A DNA stretch of 64,000 bases from positions 59,180,938 to 59,244,937 of the forward strand of contig CM072812.1 in the NCBI GenBank assembly GCA_037013495.1, in the 5' to 3' direction. Under the pieces are notes generated by a model. The model made no database searches and was not told where the DNA came from. It was given only the letters and a program-made list of their open reading frames with translations. Shown in pieces: positions 1 through 14,600 of the stretch. The stretch is from Hippophae tibetana (Eukaryota > Streptophyta > Magnoliopsida > Rosales > Elaeagnaceae). Both the position numbers and the translations under genes were made by a program. Positions within the stretch are counted from its first letter, which is position 1, and each line of letters starts with the position of its first letter.

Positions 1-3000
1 CACATAATTTAAAATGGGAGCTTTGGTTTTTGAAAATAGGTTATATGTCTTCATCTATCCTTTTTTGAATTTTAGAATTAAAAAAATTATTCTTTAATTG
101 TTTTCTACTTTCTTGAGTGAAAAATCATAGAAAAAAGCATGAAATTTTATCCTTCATCTCTTGTGTTTTCTATCAGTTTTGTTGTCCTTGGTTTCATCTC
201 TAGATTTCCTTTTGTAGTTTTTCTAAAAATTCTTCGTATCTTTTCTTTTTCTTTTTTTTATGTGTCCTAATCTATCTTTCTTCAAAAAAAAATAGGAATG
301 CTCCAGCATGTCACAGTTTAATAAAGAAGAAGTTATTAATTGGGGTTGCAACTTTAAACTTTTTAAATTACCAAATCGTGTATCCAAACTATTTTTTATA
401 ATATATCAAATGGAAAGTTGTTTCGATCTCTAAAAATGTAACAAGGCATTAGTTCTGGTCACAAATCTTTTGAACACAAATTCCAATTTTTATGCAACTT
501 ACCAATATCTTAAAGTTTGTTCACACCATATTGCGTTGTTTTCGTCTCTTGTTCTTTAGGGTTCTAATTTAATCGTCTTAGCCTCGTTCTATGTAATTCA
601 ATCGTTACTATTTATTTGAGTTCATAGGTTATTCACCTATACGTTAGACATAATTTATAATGGGAGCTTTGATTGTTGAAAATAGGTTATATGTCTTCAT
701 CTATCCTTTTTTCAATTTTAGAATTAAAAAAATTATTATTTAATTGTTTTCTACTTTCTTGAGTGAAAAATCAAAGCAAAAAGCATGAAATTTTATCCTT
801 CATCTCTTGTGCTTTCTATCAGTTTTGTTGTCGTTGGTTTCATCTTTGGATTTCCTTTTGTAGTTTTTCTACAAATTCTTCGTATCTTTTCTTTTTCGTT
901 TTTTTATGTGTCCTAATCTATCTTTCTTCAAAAAAAATAAAATAGGAATGCTCAAGCATGTCACAATTTTAAAAAAAAGAAGTTATTAATTGGGGTTGCA
1001 ACTTTAAACTTTAAAAATTTTCAAATCGTGTATCGAAACTACTATTGTAATATATCAAATGGAAAGTTGTTTCGATTTCTAAAAATGCAATAAAAGCATC
1101 AGTTCTGTTCTCAAAATTTTTGAACCCAAATTCCATTTTTTATGCAACTTACAGTATATTAAAGTTTGTTCACAGCATATTGCGTTCTTTTCGGCTCTTG
1201 TTATTTAGGGTTCTAATTTAATCATCTTAGCCTCGTTCTATGTAATTCAATCGTTACTATTCATTTGAGTTCCTAGGTTATTCACCTATAGGTTACACAT
1301 AATTTTGAATGGGAGTTTTGGTTGTTGAAAATAGGTTATATGTCTTCATCTATCCTTTTGTGAATTTTTTGAATTAAAAAAATTATTATTTAATTGTTTT
1401 CTACTTTTTTGAGTGAAAAATCATAGTAAAAACAATGAAATTTAATCCTTCATCTCTTGTGTTTTCTTTCAATTTTGTTATCGTTGTTTTCATCTTTGGA
1501 TTTCCTTTTGTAGTTTTTCTACAAATTCTTCGTATATTTTCCTTTTCTTTTTTTTATGTGTCCTAAGCTATCTTTCTTCAAAAAAAAAAAGGAATGCTCA
1601 AGCATGTCACAATTTTAAAAAAAAGAAGTTATTAATTGGGGTTGCAACTTTAAACTTTTAAAATTTTCAAATCGTGTATCGAAACTACTATTGTAATATA
1701 TCAAATGGAAAGTTGTTTCGATTTCTAAAAATGCAATAAAAGCATCAGTTCTGTTCTCAAAATTTTTGAACCCAAATTACATTTTTTATGCAACTTACAA
1801 TATCTTAAAGTTTGTTCACAGCATATTGCGTTCTTTTCGGCTCTTGTTCTTTAGGGTTCTAATTTAATCATCTTAGCCTCGTTCTATGTAATTCAATCGT
1901 TACCATTTGTTTGAGTTCCTATGTTATTCACCTATAGGTTACACATAATTTAGAATGGGAGCTTTGGTTGTTGAAAATAGGTTATATGTCTTCATCTATC
2001 CTTTTTTGAATTTTAGAATAAAAAAAATTATTATTTAATTGGTTTCTACTTTCTTGAGTGAAAAATCGTAGTAAAAATATTGAAATTTAATCCTTCATCT
2101 CTTGTGTTTTCTATCAGTTTTGTTGTCGTTGGTTTCATCTCTAGATTTCCTTTTGTAGTTTTTCTACAAATTCTTCGTATCTTTTCTTTTTCTTTTTTTT
2201 ATGTGTCCTAATCTATCTTTCTTCAAAAAACAAAAATAGGAATGCTCCAGAATGTCACAATTTAAGAAAAAGAAGTTATTAATTGGGGTTGCAACTTTAA
2301 ATTTTTAAAATTTCCAAATCGTGTATCGAAACTACTATTGTAATATATCAAATGGAAAGTTGTTTCGATTTCTAAAAATGCAATAAAAGCATCAGTTCTG
2401 TTCTCAAAATTTTTGAACCCAAATTCCATTTATTATGCAACTTACCAATATCTTGAATTTTGTTAACACCATATTGTGTTGTTTTCGGCTATTGTTCTTT
2501 AGGGTTATAATTTAATCATCTGAGCCTCGTTTTATGTAATTCAATCGTTACTATTTATTTGAGTTCCTAGGTTATTCACCTATAGGTTACACATAATTTA
2601 AAATGGGAGCTTTGGTTTTTGAAAATAGGTTATATGTCTTCATCTATCCTTTTTTGAATTTTAGAATTAAAAAAATTATTCTTTAATTGTTTTCTACTTT
2701 CTTGAGTGAAAAATCATAGTAAAAAGCATGAAATTTTATCCTTCATCTCTTGTGTTTTCTATCAATTTTGTTGTCGTTGGTTTCATCTTTGGATTTCCTT
2801 TTGTATTTTTTCTAAAAATTCTTCGTATCTTTTCTTTTTCTTTTTTTTATGTGTCCTAATCTATCTTTCTTCAAAAAAAAAATAGGAATGCTCCAGCATG
2901 TCACAGTTTAATAAAGAAGAAGTTATTAATTGGGGTTGCAACTTTAAACTTTTTAAATTACCAAATCGTGTATCCAAACTATTTTTTATAATATATCAAA

Positions 3001-6000
3001 TGGAAAGTTGTTTCGATCTCAATAAATGTAACAAGGCATTAGTTCTGGTCACAAATTTTTTGAAATCAAATTCCAATTTTTATGCAACTTACCAATATCT
3101 TAAAGTTTGTTCACACAATATTGCGTTGTTTTCGTCTCTTGTTCTTTAGGGTTCTAATTTAATCGTCTTAGCCTCGTTCTATGTAATTCAATCGTTACTA
3201 TTTATTTGAGTTCATAGGTTATTCACCTATACGTTAGACATAATTTATAATGGGAGCTTTGATTGTTGAAAATAGGTTATATGTCTTCATCTATCCTTTT
3301 TTGAATTTTAGAATTAAAAAAATTATTATTTAATTGTTTTCTACTTTCTTGAGTGAGAAATCATAGCAAAAAGCATGAAATTTTATCCTTCATCTCTTGT
3401 GTTTTCTATCAGTTTTGTTGTCGTTGGTTTCATCTTTGGATTTCCTTTTGTAGTTTTTCTACAAATTCTTCGTATCTTTTCTTTTTCGTTTTTTTATGTG
3501 TCCTAATCTATCTTTCTTCAAAAAAAAAAAATAGGAATGCTCAAGCATGTCACAATTTAAAAAAAAAAAAGTTATTAATTGAGGTTGCAACTTTAAACTT
3601 TTAAAATTTTCAAATCGTGTATCGAAACTACTATTGTAATATATCAAATGGAAAGTTGTTTCGATTTCTAAAAATGCAATAAAAGCATCAGTTCTGTTCT
3701 CAAAATTTTTGAACCCAAATTCCATTTTTTATGCAACTTACAATACCCTAAAGTTTGTTCACAGCATATTGCGTTCTTTTCGGCTCTTGTTCTTTAGGGT
3801 TCTAATTTAATCATCTTAGCCTCGTTCTATGTAATTCAATCGTTACTATTCATTTGAATTCCTAGGTTATTCACCTATAGGTTACACATAATTTTGAATG
3901 GGAGTTTTGGTTGTTGAAAATAGGTTATATGTCTTCATCTATCCTTTTGTGAATTTTTTGAATTAAAAAAATTATTATTTAATTGTTTTCTACTTTTTTG
4001 AGTGAAAAATCGTAGTAAAAACAATGAAATTTAATCCTTCATCTCTTGTGTTTTCTTTCAATTTTGTTATCGTTGTTTTCATCTTTGGATTTCCTTTTGT
4101 AGTTTTTCTACAAATTCTTCGTATATTTTCCTTTTCTTTTTTTTATGTGTCCTAAGCTATCTTTCTTCAAAAAAAAAAAGGAATGCTCAAGCATGTCACA
4201 ATTTTAAAAAAAAGAAGTTATTAATTGGGGTTGCAACTTTAAACTTTTAAAATTTTCAAATCGTGTATCGAAACTACTATTGTAATATATCAAATGGAAA
4301 GTTGTTTCGATTTCTAAAAATGCAATAAAAGCATCAGTTTTGTTCTCAAAATTTTTGAACCCAAATTACATTTTTTATGCAACTTACAATATCTTAAAGT
4401 TTGTTCACAGCATATTGCGTTCTTTTCGGCTCTTGTTCTTTAGGGTTCTAATTTAATCATCTTAGCCTCGTTCTATGTAATTCAATCGTTACCATTTGTT
4501 TGAGTTCCTATGTTATTCACCTATAGGTTACACATAATTTAGAATGGGAGCTTTGGTTGTTGAAAATAGGTTATATGTCTTCATCTATCCTTTTTTGAAT
4601 TTTAGAATAAAAAAAATTATTATTTAATTGGTTTCTACTTTCTTGAGTGAAAAATCGTAGTAAAAATATTGAAATTTAATCCTTCATCTCTTGTGTTTTC
4701 TATCAGTTTTGTTGTCGTTGGTTTCATCTCTAGATTTCCTTTTGTAGTTTTTCTACAAATTCTTCGTATCTTTTCTTTTTCTTTTTTTTATGTGTCCTAA
4801 TCTATCTTTCTTCAAAAAACAAAAATAGGAATGCTCCAGAATGTCACAATTTAAGAAAAAGAAGTTATTAATTGGGGTTGCAACTTTAAATTTTTAAAAT
4901 TTCCAAATCGTGTATCGAAACTACTATTGTAATATATCAAATGGAAAGTTGTTTCGATTTCTAAAAATGCAATAAAAGCATCAGTTCTGTTCTCAAAATT
5001 TTTGAACCCAAATTCCATTTATTATGCAACTTACCAATATCTTGAATTTTGTTAACACCATATTGTGTTGTTTTCGGCTATTGTTCTTTAGGGTTATAAT
5101 TTAATCATCTGAGCCTCGTTTTATGTAATTCAATCGTTACTATTTATTTGAGTTCCTAGGTTATTCACCTATAGGTTACACATAATTTAAAATGGGAGCT
5201 TTGGTTTTTGAAAATAGGTTATATGTCTTCATCTATCCTTTTTTGAATTTTAGAATTAAAAAAATTATTCTTTAATTGTTTTCTACTTTCTTGAGTGAAA
5301 AATCATAGTAAAAAGCATGAAATTTTATCCTTCATCTCTTGTGTTTTCTATCAATTTTGTTGTCGTTGGTTTCATCTTTGGATTTCCTTTTGTATTTTTT
5401 CTAAAAATTCTTCGTATCTTTTCTTTTTCTTTTTTTTATGTGTCCTAATCTATCTTTCTTCAAAAAAAAATAGGAATGCTCCAGCATGTCACAGTTTAAT
5501 AAAGAAGAAGTTATTAATTGGGGTTGCAACTTTAAACTTTTTAAATTACCAAATCGTGTATCCAAACTATTTTTTATAATATATCAAATGGAAAGTTGTT
5601 TCGATCTCAATAAATGTAACAAGGCATTAGTTCTGGTCACAAATTTTTTGAAATCAAATTCCAATTTTTATGCAACTTACCAATATCTTAAAGTTTGTTC
5701 ACACAATATTGCGTTGTTTTCGTCTCTTGTTCTTTAGGGTTCTAATTTAATCGTCTTAGCCTCGTTCTATGTAATTCAATCGTTACTATTTATTTGAGTT
5801 CATAGGTTATTCACCTATACGTTAGACATAATTTATAATGGGAGCTTTGATTGTTGAAAATAGGTTATATGTCTTCATCTATCCTTTTTTGAATTTTAGA
5901 ATTAAAAAAATTATTATTTAATTGTTTTCTACTTTCTTGAGTGAGAAATCATAGCAAAAAGCATGAAATTTTATCCTTCATCTCTTGTGTTTTCTATCAG

Positions 6001-6751
6001 TTTTGTTGTCGTTGGTTTCATCTTTGGATTTCCTTTTGTAGTTTTTCTACAAATTCTTCGTATCTTTTCTTTTTCGTTTTTTTATGTGTCCTAATCTATC
6101 TTTCTTCAAAAAAAAAAAATAGGAATGCTCAAGCATGTCACAATTTAAAAAAAAAAAGTTATTAATTGAGGTTGCAACTTTAAACTTTTAAAATTTTCAA
6201 ATCGTGTATCGAAACTACTATTGTAATATATCAAATGGAAAGTTGTTTCGATTTCTAAAAATGCAATAAAAGCATCAGTTCTGTTCTCAAAATTTTTGAA
6301 CCCAAATTCCATTTTTTATGCAACTTACAATACCCTAAAGTTTGTTCACAGCATATTGCGTTCTTTTCGGCTCTTGTTCTTTAGGGTTCTAATTTAATCA
6401 TCTTAGCCTCGTTCTATGTAATTCAATCGTTACTATTCATTTGAATTCCTAGGTTATTCACCTATAGGTTACACATAATTTTGAATGGGAGTTTTGGTTG
6501 TTGAAAATAGGTTATATGTCTTCATCTATCCTTTTGTGAATTTTTTGAATTAAAAAAATTATTATTTAATTGTTTTCTACTTTTTTGAGTGAAAAATCGT
6601 AGTAAAAACAATGAAATTTAATCCTTCATCTCTTGTGTTTTCTTTCAATTTTGTTATCGTTGTTTTCATCTTTGGATTTCCTTTTGTAGTTTTTCTACAA
6701 ATTCTTCGTATATTTTCCTTTTCTTTTTTTTATGTGTCCTAAGCTATCTTT
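1..6751. repeat. Higher-order repeat block, 4-mer (about 2,588 bp)
   Basis: Monomer starts: 1, 647, 1296, 1942, 2590, 3237, 3885, 4531, 5179, 5825, 6472. Four monomer types recur in order: A (aaaatgggag with gtttttgaaaa), B (gacataatttataatggg), C (ttttgaatgggagttttgg) and D (aaatattg with ctctagattt). The period is 2,588-2,590 bp, seen as the pairs 2590/5179 and 3237/5825. Copies two and three are nearly identical; copy one differs at scattered bases. Identity breaks at about 6752, in the A-run of monomer 6472, where the sequence switches to a taacaaaa variant. That marks a recombination boundary. Confidence 0.9.
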
Positions 6752-7761
6752 CTTCAAAAAAAAAAATAGGAATGCTCAAGCATGTCACAATTTAACAAAA
6801 AAAAGTTATTAATTGGGGTTGCAACTTTAAACTTTTAAAATTTCCAAATCGTGTATCGAAACTACTATTATAATATATCAAATGGAAAGTTGTTTCGATT
6901 TCTAAAAATGCACTAAAAGCATCAGTTCTGTTCTCAAAATTTTTGAACCCAAATTCCATTTTTTATGCAACTTACAATATCTTAAAGTTTGTTCACAGCA
7001 TATTGCGTTCTTTTCCGCTCTTGTTCTTTAGGGTTCTAATTTAATCATCTTAGCCTCGTTCTATGTAATTCAATCGTTACTATTTGTTTGAGTTCCTAGG
7101 TTATTCACCTATAGGTTACACATAATTTAGAATGGGAGCTTTGGTTGTTGAAAATAGGTTATATATCTTCATCTATCCTTTTTTGAATTTTAGAATTAAA
7201 AAAAATATTATTTAATTGTTTTCTACTTTCTTGAGTGAAAAATCATAGAAAAAATAATGAAATTTAATCCTTCATATCTTGTGTTTTCTATCAGTTTTGT
7301 TGTCGTTGGTTTCATCTTTGGATTTCCTTTTGTAGTTTTTCTACAAATTCTTCGTATCTTTTCTTTTTCTTTTTTTAATGTGTCCTAATCTATCTTTCTT
7401 CAAAAAAAATAGGAATGTTCAAGCATGTCACAATTTAAAAAAAAAAAGTTATTAATTGGGGTTGCAACTTTAAACTTTTAAAATTTTCAAATCGTGTATC
7501 GAAACTACTATTGTAATATATCAAATGGAAAGTTGTTTCGATTTCTAAAAATGCAATAAAAGCATCAGTTCTGTTCTCAAAACTTTTGAACCCAAATTCC
7601 ATTTTTTATGCAACTTACAGTATATTAAAGTTTGTTCACAGCATATTGCGTTCTTTTCGGCTCTTGTTATTTAGGGTTCTAATTTAATCATCTTAGCCTC
7701 GTTCTATGTAATTCAATCGTTACTATTCATTTGAGTTCCTAGGTTATTCACCTATAGGTTA
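6752..7761. repeat. Satellite, transition between HOR blocks
   Basis: Second half of monomer 6472 and the whole of monomer 7119. The latter combines the ctttggttgttg start with tatatatcttc and an aaaataatg variant, and does not continue the A-B-C-D order to its left. It is a junction zone between the 4-mer and 3-mer blocks. Nothing other than satellite is seen. Confidence 0.75.
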
Positions 7762-10700
7762 CATATAATTTTGAATGGGAGTTTTGGTTGTTGAAAATAG
7801 GTTATATGTCTTCATCTATACTTTTGTGAATTTTTGGAATTAAAAAAATTATTATTTAATTGTTTTCTACTTTTTTGAGTGAAAAATCATAGTAAAAACA
7901 ATGAAATTTAATCCTTCATCTTTTTAGTTTTCTTTCAATTTTGTTATCGTTGTTTTCATCTTTGGATTTCCTTTTGTAGTTTTGCTACAAATTCTTCGTA
8001 TATTTTCCTTTTCTTTTTTTTATGTGTCCTAAGCTATCTTTCTTCAAAAAAAAAAATAGGAATGCTCAAGCATGTCACAATTTACTAAAAAAAAGTTATA
8101 AATTGGGGTTGCAACTTTAAACTTTTAAAATTTCCAAATCGTGTATCGAAACTACTATTATAATATATCAAATGGAAAGTTGTTTCGATTTCTAAAAATG
8201 CAATAAAAGCATCAGTTCTGTTCTCAATATTTTTGAACCCAAATTCCATTTTTTATGCAACTTACAATATCTTAAAGTTTGTTCACAGCATATTGCGTTC
8301 TTTTCGGCTCTTGTTCTTTAGGGTTCTAATTTAATCATCTTAGCCTCGTTCTATGTAATTCAATCATTACTATTTGTTTGAGTTCCTAGGTTATTCACCT
8401 ATAGGTTTCACATAATTTAGAATGGGAGCTTGGGTTGTTGAAAATAGGTTATATGTCTTCATCTATCCTTTTTTGAATTTTAGAATTAAAAAAAATATTA
8501 TTTAATTGTTTTCTACTTTCTTGAGTGAAACATCATAGTAAAAAGCATGAAATTTAATCCTTCATCTCTTGTGTTTTCTTTCAATTTTGTCGTCGTTGTT
8601 TTAATCTTTCGATTTCCTTTCGTAGTTTTTCTTCAAATTCTTCGTATCTTTTCTTTTGCTTTTTTTATTTGTCCTAATCTATCTTTCTTCTTCTACAAAA
8701 TAGGAGTGCTGCAGCATGTCATAATTTAAAAAAAAGAAGTTATTAATTGGGGTTGCAACTTTAAACTTTTAAAATTTCCAAATTGTGTATCGAAACTACT
8801 ATTGTAATATATCAAATGGAAAGTTGTTTCGATTTCTAAAAATGCAATAAAAGCATCAGTTCTGTTCTCAAAATTTTTGAAAACAAATTCCATTTTTTAT
8901 GCAACTTACAATATCTTAAAGTTTGTTAACAGCATATTGCGTTCTTTTCGGCTCTTGTTCTTTAGGGTTCTAATTTAATAATCTAAGCCTCGTTCTATGT
9001 AATTCAATCGTTACTATTTGTTTGAGTTCCTAGGTTATTCACCTATAGTTTACACATAATTTAGAATGGGAGCTTTGGTTGTTGAAAATAGGTTATATGT
9101 CTTCATCTATCCTTTTTTGAATTTTAGAATTAAAAAAAATATTATTTAATTGTTTTCTACATTCTTGAGTGAAAAATCATAGCAAAAAGCATGAAATTTT
9201 ATCCTTCATCTCTTGTGTTTTCTATCAGTTTTGTTGTCGTTGGTTTCATCTTTGGATTTCCTTTTGTAGTTTTTCTACAAATTCTTCGTATCTTTTCTTT
9301 TTCTTTTTTTAATGTGTCCTAATCTATCTTTCTTCAAAAAAAAAAATAGGAATGTTTAAGCATGTCACAATTTAAAAAAAAAAAAGTTATTAATTGGGGT
9401 TGCAACTTTAAACTTTTAAAATTTTCAAATCGTGTATCGAAACTACTATTATAATATATCAAATGGAAAGTTGTTTCGATTTCTAAAAATGCAATAAAAG
9501 CATCAGTTCTGTTCTCAAAATTTTTGAACCCAAATTCCATTTTTTATGCAACTTACAGTATATTAAAGTTTGTTCACAGCATATTGCGTTCTTTTCGGCT
9601 CTTGTTATTTAGGGTTCTAATTTAATCATCTTAGCCTCGTTCTATGTAATTCAATCGTTACTATTCATTTGAGTTCCTAGGTTATTCACCTATAGGTTAC
9701 ACATAATTTAGAATGGGAGTTTTGGTTGTTGAAAATAGGTTATATGTCTTCATCTATACTTTTGTGAATTTTTTGAATTAAAAAAATTATTATTTAATTG
9801 TTTTCTACTTTTTTGAGTGAAAAATCATAGTAAAAACAATGAAATTTAATCCTTCATCTTTTTAGTTTTCTTTCAATTTTGTTATCGTTGTTTTCATCTT
9901 TGGATTTCCTTTTGTAGTTTTTCTACAAATTCTTCGTATATTTTCCTTTTCTTTTTTTTATGTGTCCTAAGCTATCTTTCTTCAAAAAAAAAAAAATAGG
10001 AATGCTCAAGCATGTCACAATTTACTAAAAAAAAAGTTATTAATTGGGGTTGCAACTTTAAACTTTTAAAATTTCCAAATCGTGTATCGAAACTACTATT
10101 ATAATATATCAAATGGAAAGTTGTTTCGATTTCTAAAAATGCAATAAAAGCATCAGTTCTGTTCTCAAAATTTTTGAACCCAAATTCCATTTTTTATGCA
10201 ACTTACAATATCTTAAAGTTTGTTCACAGCATATTGCGTTCTTTTCGGCTCTTGTTCTTTAGGGTTCTAATTTAATCATCTTAGCCTCGTTCTATGTAAT
10301 TCAATCATTACTATTTGTTTGAGTTCCTAGGTTATTCACCTATAGGTTTCACATAATTTAGAATGGGAGCTTGGGTTGTTGAAAATAGGTTATATGTCTT
10401 CATCTATCCTTTTTTGAATTTTAGAATTAAAAAAAATATTATTTAATTGTTTTCTACTTTCTTGAGTGAAACATCATAGTAAAAAGCATGAAATTTAATC
10501 CTTCATCTCTTGTGTTTTCTTTCAATTTTGTCGTCGTTGTTTTAATCTTTCGATTTGCTTTCGTAGTTTTTCTTCAAATTCTTCGTATCTTTTCTTTTGC
10601 TTTTTTTATTTGTCCTAATCTATCTTTCTTCTTCTACAAAATAGGAGTGCTGCAGCATGTCATAATTTAAAAAAAAGAAGTTATTAATTGGGGTTGCAAC

Positions 10701-11639
10701 TTTAAACTTTTAAAATTTCCAAATTGTGTATCGAAACTACTATTGTAATATATCAAATGGAAAGTTGTTTCGATTTCTAAAAATGCAATAAAAGCATCAG
10801 TTTTGTTCTCAAAATTTTTGAAAACAAATTCCATTTTTTATGCAACTTACAATATCTTAAAGTTTGTTAACAGCATATTGCGTTCTTTTCGGCTCTTGTT
10901 CTTTAGGGTTCTAATTTAATAATCTAAGCCTCGTTCTATGTAATTCAATCGTTACTATTTGTTTGAGTTCCTAGGTTATTCACCTATAGTTTACACATAA
11001 TTTAGAATGGGAGCTTTGGTTGTTGAAAATAGGTTATATGTCTTCATCTATCCTTTTTTGAATTTTAGAATTAAAAAAAATATTATTTAATTGTTTTCTA
11101 CATTCTTGAGTGAAAAATCATAGCAAAAAGCATGAAATTTTATCCTTCATCTCTTGTGTTTTCTATCAGTTTTGTTGTCGTTGGTTTCATCTTTGGATTT
11201 CCTTTTGTAGTTTTTCTACAAATTCTTCGTATCTTTTCTTTTTCGTTTTTTTATGTGTCCTAATCTATCTTTCTTCAAAAAAAAAATAGGAATGCTCAAG
11301 CATGTCACAATTTAAAAAAAAAGAAGTTATTAATTGGGGTTGCAACTTTAAACTTTTAAAATTTTCAAATCGTGTATCGAAACTACTATTGTAATATATC
11401 AAATGGAAAGTTGTTTCGATTTCTAAAAATGCAATAAAAGCATCAGTTCTGTTCTCAAAATTTTTGAACCCAAATTTCATTTTTTATGCAACTTACAGTA
11501 TATTAAAGTTTGTTCACAACATATTGCGTTCTTTTCGGCTCTTGTTATTTAGGGTTCTAATTTAATCATCTTAGCCTCGTTCTATGTAATTCAATCGTTA
11601 CTATTCATTTGAGTTCCTAGGTTATTCACCTATAGGTTA
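7762..11639. repeat. Higher-order repeat block, 3-mer (about 1,940 bp)
   Basis: Monomer starts: 7762, 8409, 9053, 9700, 10350, 10994. Two copies of a three-monomer unit lie side by side, at offsets of 1,938-1,941 bp (7762/9700, 8409/10350, 9053/10994). The middle monomer is recognisable by agcttgggttg, gaaacatcatag and cttcttctacaaaatagg in place of the usual long A-run. The copies differ at only a few bases, for example tcgatttcc against tcgatttgc near 8605 and 10552. Confidence 0.88.
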
Positions 11640-14600
11640 CACATAATTTAGAATGGGAGCTTTGGTTGTTGAAAATAGGTTATATATCTTCATCTATCCT
11701 TTTTTGAATTTTAGAATTAAAAAAAATATTATTTAATTGTTTTCTACTTTCTTGAGTGAAAAATCATAGTAAAAATAATGAAATTTAATCCTTCATCTCT
11801 TGTGTTTTCTATCACTTTTGTTGTCGTTGGTTTCATCTTTGGATTTCCTTTTGTAGTTTTTCTACAAATTCTTCGTATCTTTTCTTTTTCTTTTTTTAAT
11901 GTGTCCTAATCTATCTTTCTTCAAAAAAAAAATAGGAATGTTCAAGCATGTCACAATTTAAAAAAAAAGAAGTTATTAATTGGGGTTGCAACTTTAAACT
12001 TTTAAAATTTCCAAATTGTGTATCGAAACTACTATTGTAATATATCAAATGGAAAGTTGTTTCGATTTCTAAAAATGCAATAAAAGCATCAGTTCTGTTC
12101 TCAAAATTTTTGAAAACAAATTCCATTTTTTATGCAACTTACAATATCTTAAAGTTTGTTAACAGCATATTGCGTTCTTTTCGGGTCTTGTTCTTTAGGG
12201 TTCTAATTTAATAATCTAAGCCTCGTTCTATGTAATTCAATCGTTACTATTTGTTTGAGTTCCTAGGTTATTCACCTATAGTTTACACATAATTTAGAAT
12301 GGGAGCTTTGGTTGTTGAAAATAGGTTATATGTCTTCATCTATCCTTTTTTGAATTTTAGAATTAAAAAAAATATTATTTAATTGTTTTCTACATTCTTG
12401 AGTGAAAAATCATAGCAAAAAGCATGAAATTTTATCCTTCATCTCTTGTGTTTTCTATCAGTTTTGTTGTCGTTGGTTTCATCTTTGGATTTCCTTTTGT
12501 AGTTTTTCTACAAATTCTTCGTATCTTTTCTTTTTCGTTTTTTTATGTGTCCTAATCTATCTTTCTTCAAAAAAAAAAATAGGAATGCTCAAGCATGTCA
12601 CAATTTAAAAAAAAAGAAGTTATTAATTGGGGTTGCAACTTTAAACTTTTAAAATTTTCAAATCGTGTATCGAAACTACTATTGTAATATATCAAATGGA
12701 AAGTTGTTTCGATTTCTAAAAATGCAATAAAAGCATCAGTTCTGTTCTCAAAATTTTTGAACCCAAATTCCATTTTTTATGCAACTTACAGTATATTAAA
12801 GTTTGTTCACAACATATTGCGTTCTTTTCGGCTCTTGTTATTTAGGGTTCTAATTTAATCATCTTAGCCTCGTTCTATGTAATTCAATCGTTACTATTCA
12901 TTTGAGTTCCTAGGTTATTCACCTATAGGTTACACATAATTTAGAATGGGAGCTTTGGTTGTTGAAAATAGGTTATATATCTTCATCTATCCTTTTTTGA
13001 ATTTTAGAATTAAAAAAAATATTATTTAATTGTTTTCTACTTTCTTGAGTGAAAAATCATAGTAAAAATAATGAAATTTAATCCTTCATCTCTTGTGTTT
13101 TCTATCACTTTTGTTGTCGTTGGTTTCATCTTTGGATTTCCTTTTGTAGTTTTTCTACAAATTCTTCGTATCTTTTCTTTTTCTTTTTTTAATGTGTCCT
13201 AATCTATCTTTCTTCAAAAAAAAAAATAGGAATGTTCAAGCATGTCACAATTTAAAAAAAAAGAAGTTATTAATTGGGGTTGCAACTTTAAACTTTTAAA
13301 ATTTTCAAATCGTGTATCGAAACTACTATTGTAATATATCAAATGGAAAGTTGTTTCGATTTCTAAAAATGCAATAAAAGCATCAGTTCTGTTCTCAAAA
13401 TTTTTGAACCCAAATTCCATTTTTTATGCAACTTACAATATCTTAAAGTTTGTTCACAGCATATTGCATTCTTTTCGGGTCTTGTTCTTTAGGGTTCTAA
13501 TTTAATCATCTTAGCCTCGTTCTATGTAATTCAATCGTTACTATTTGTTTGAGTTCCTAGGTTATTCACCTATAGGTTTCACATAATTTAGAATGGGAGC
13601 TTTGGTTGTTGAAAATAGGTTATATGTCTTCATCTTTCCTTTTTTGAATTTTAGAATTAAAAAAAATATTATTTAATTGTTTTCTACATTCTTGAGTGAA
13701 AAATCATAGCAAAAAGCATGAAATTTTATCCTTCATCTCTTGTGTTTTCTATCAGTTTTGTTGTCGTTGGTTTCATCTTTGGATTTCCTTTTGTAGTTTT
13801 TCTACAAATTCTTCGTATCTTTTCTTTTTCGTTTTTTTATGTGTCCTAATCTATCTTTCTTCAAAAAAAAAAATAGGAATGCTCAAGCATGTCACAATTT
13901 AAAAAAAAAGAAGTTATTAATTGGGGTTGCAACTTTAAACTTTTAAAATTTTCAAATCGTGTATCGAAACTACTATTGTAATATATCAAATGGAAAGTTG
14001 TTTCGATTTCTAAAAATGCAATAAAAGCATCAGTTCTGTTCTCAAAATTTTTGAACCCAAATTTCATTTTTTATGCAACTTACAGTATATTAAAGTTTGT
14101 TCACAACATATTGCGTTCTTTTCGGCTCTTGTTATTTAGGGTTCTAATTTAATCATCTTAGCCTCGTTCTATGTAATTCAATCGTTACTATTCATTTGAG
14201 TTCCTAGGTTATTCACCTATAGGTTACACATAATTTAGAATGGGAGCTTTGGTTGTTGAAAATAGGTTATATATCTTCATCTATCCTTTTTTGAATTTTA
14301 GAATTAAAAAAAATATTATTTAATTGTTTTCTACTTTCTTGAGTGAAAAATCATAGTAAAAATAATGAAATTTAATCCTTCATCTCTTGTGTTTTCTATC
14401 ACTTTTGTTGTCGTTGGTTTCATCTTTGGATTTCCTTTTGTAGTTTTTCTACAAATTCTTCGTATCTTTTCTTTTTCTTTTTTTAATGTGTCCTAATCTA
14501 TCTTTCTTCAAAAAAAAAAATAGGAATGTTCAAGCATGTCACAATTTAAAAAAAAAGAAGTTATTAATTGGGGTTGCAACTTTAAACTTTTAAAATTTCC

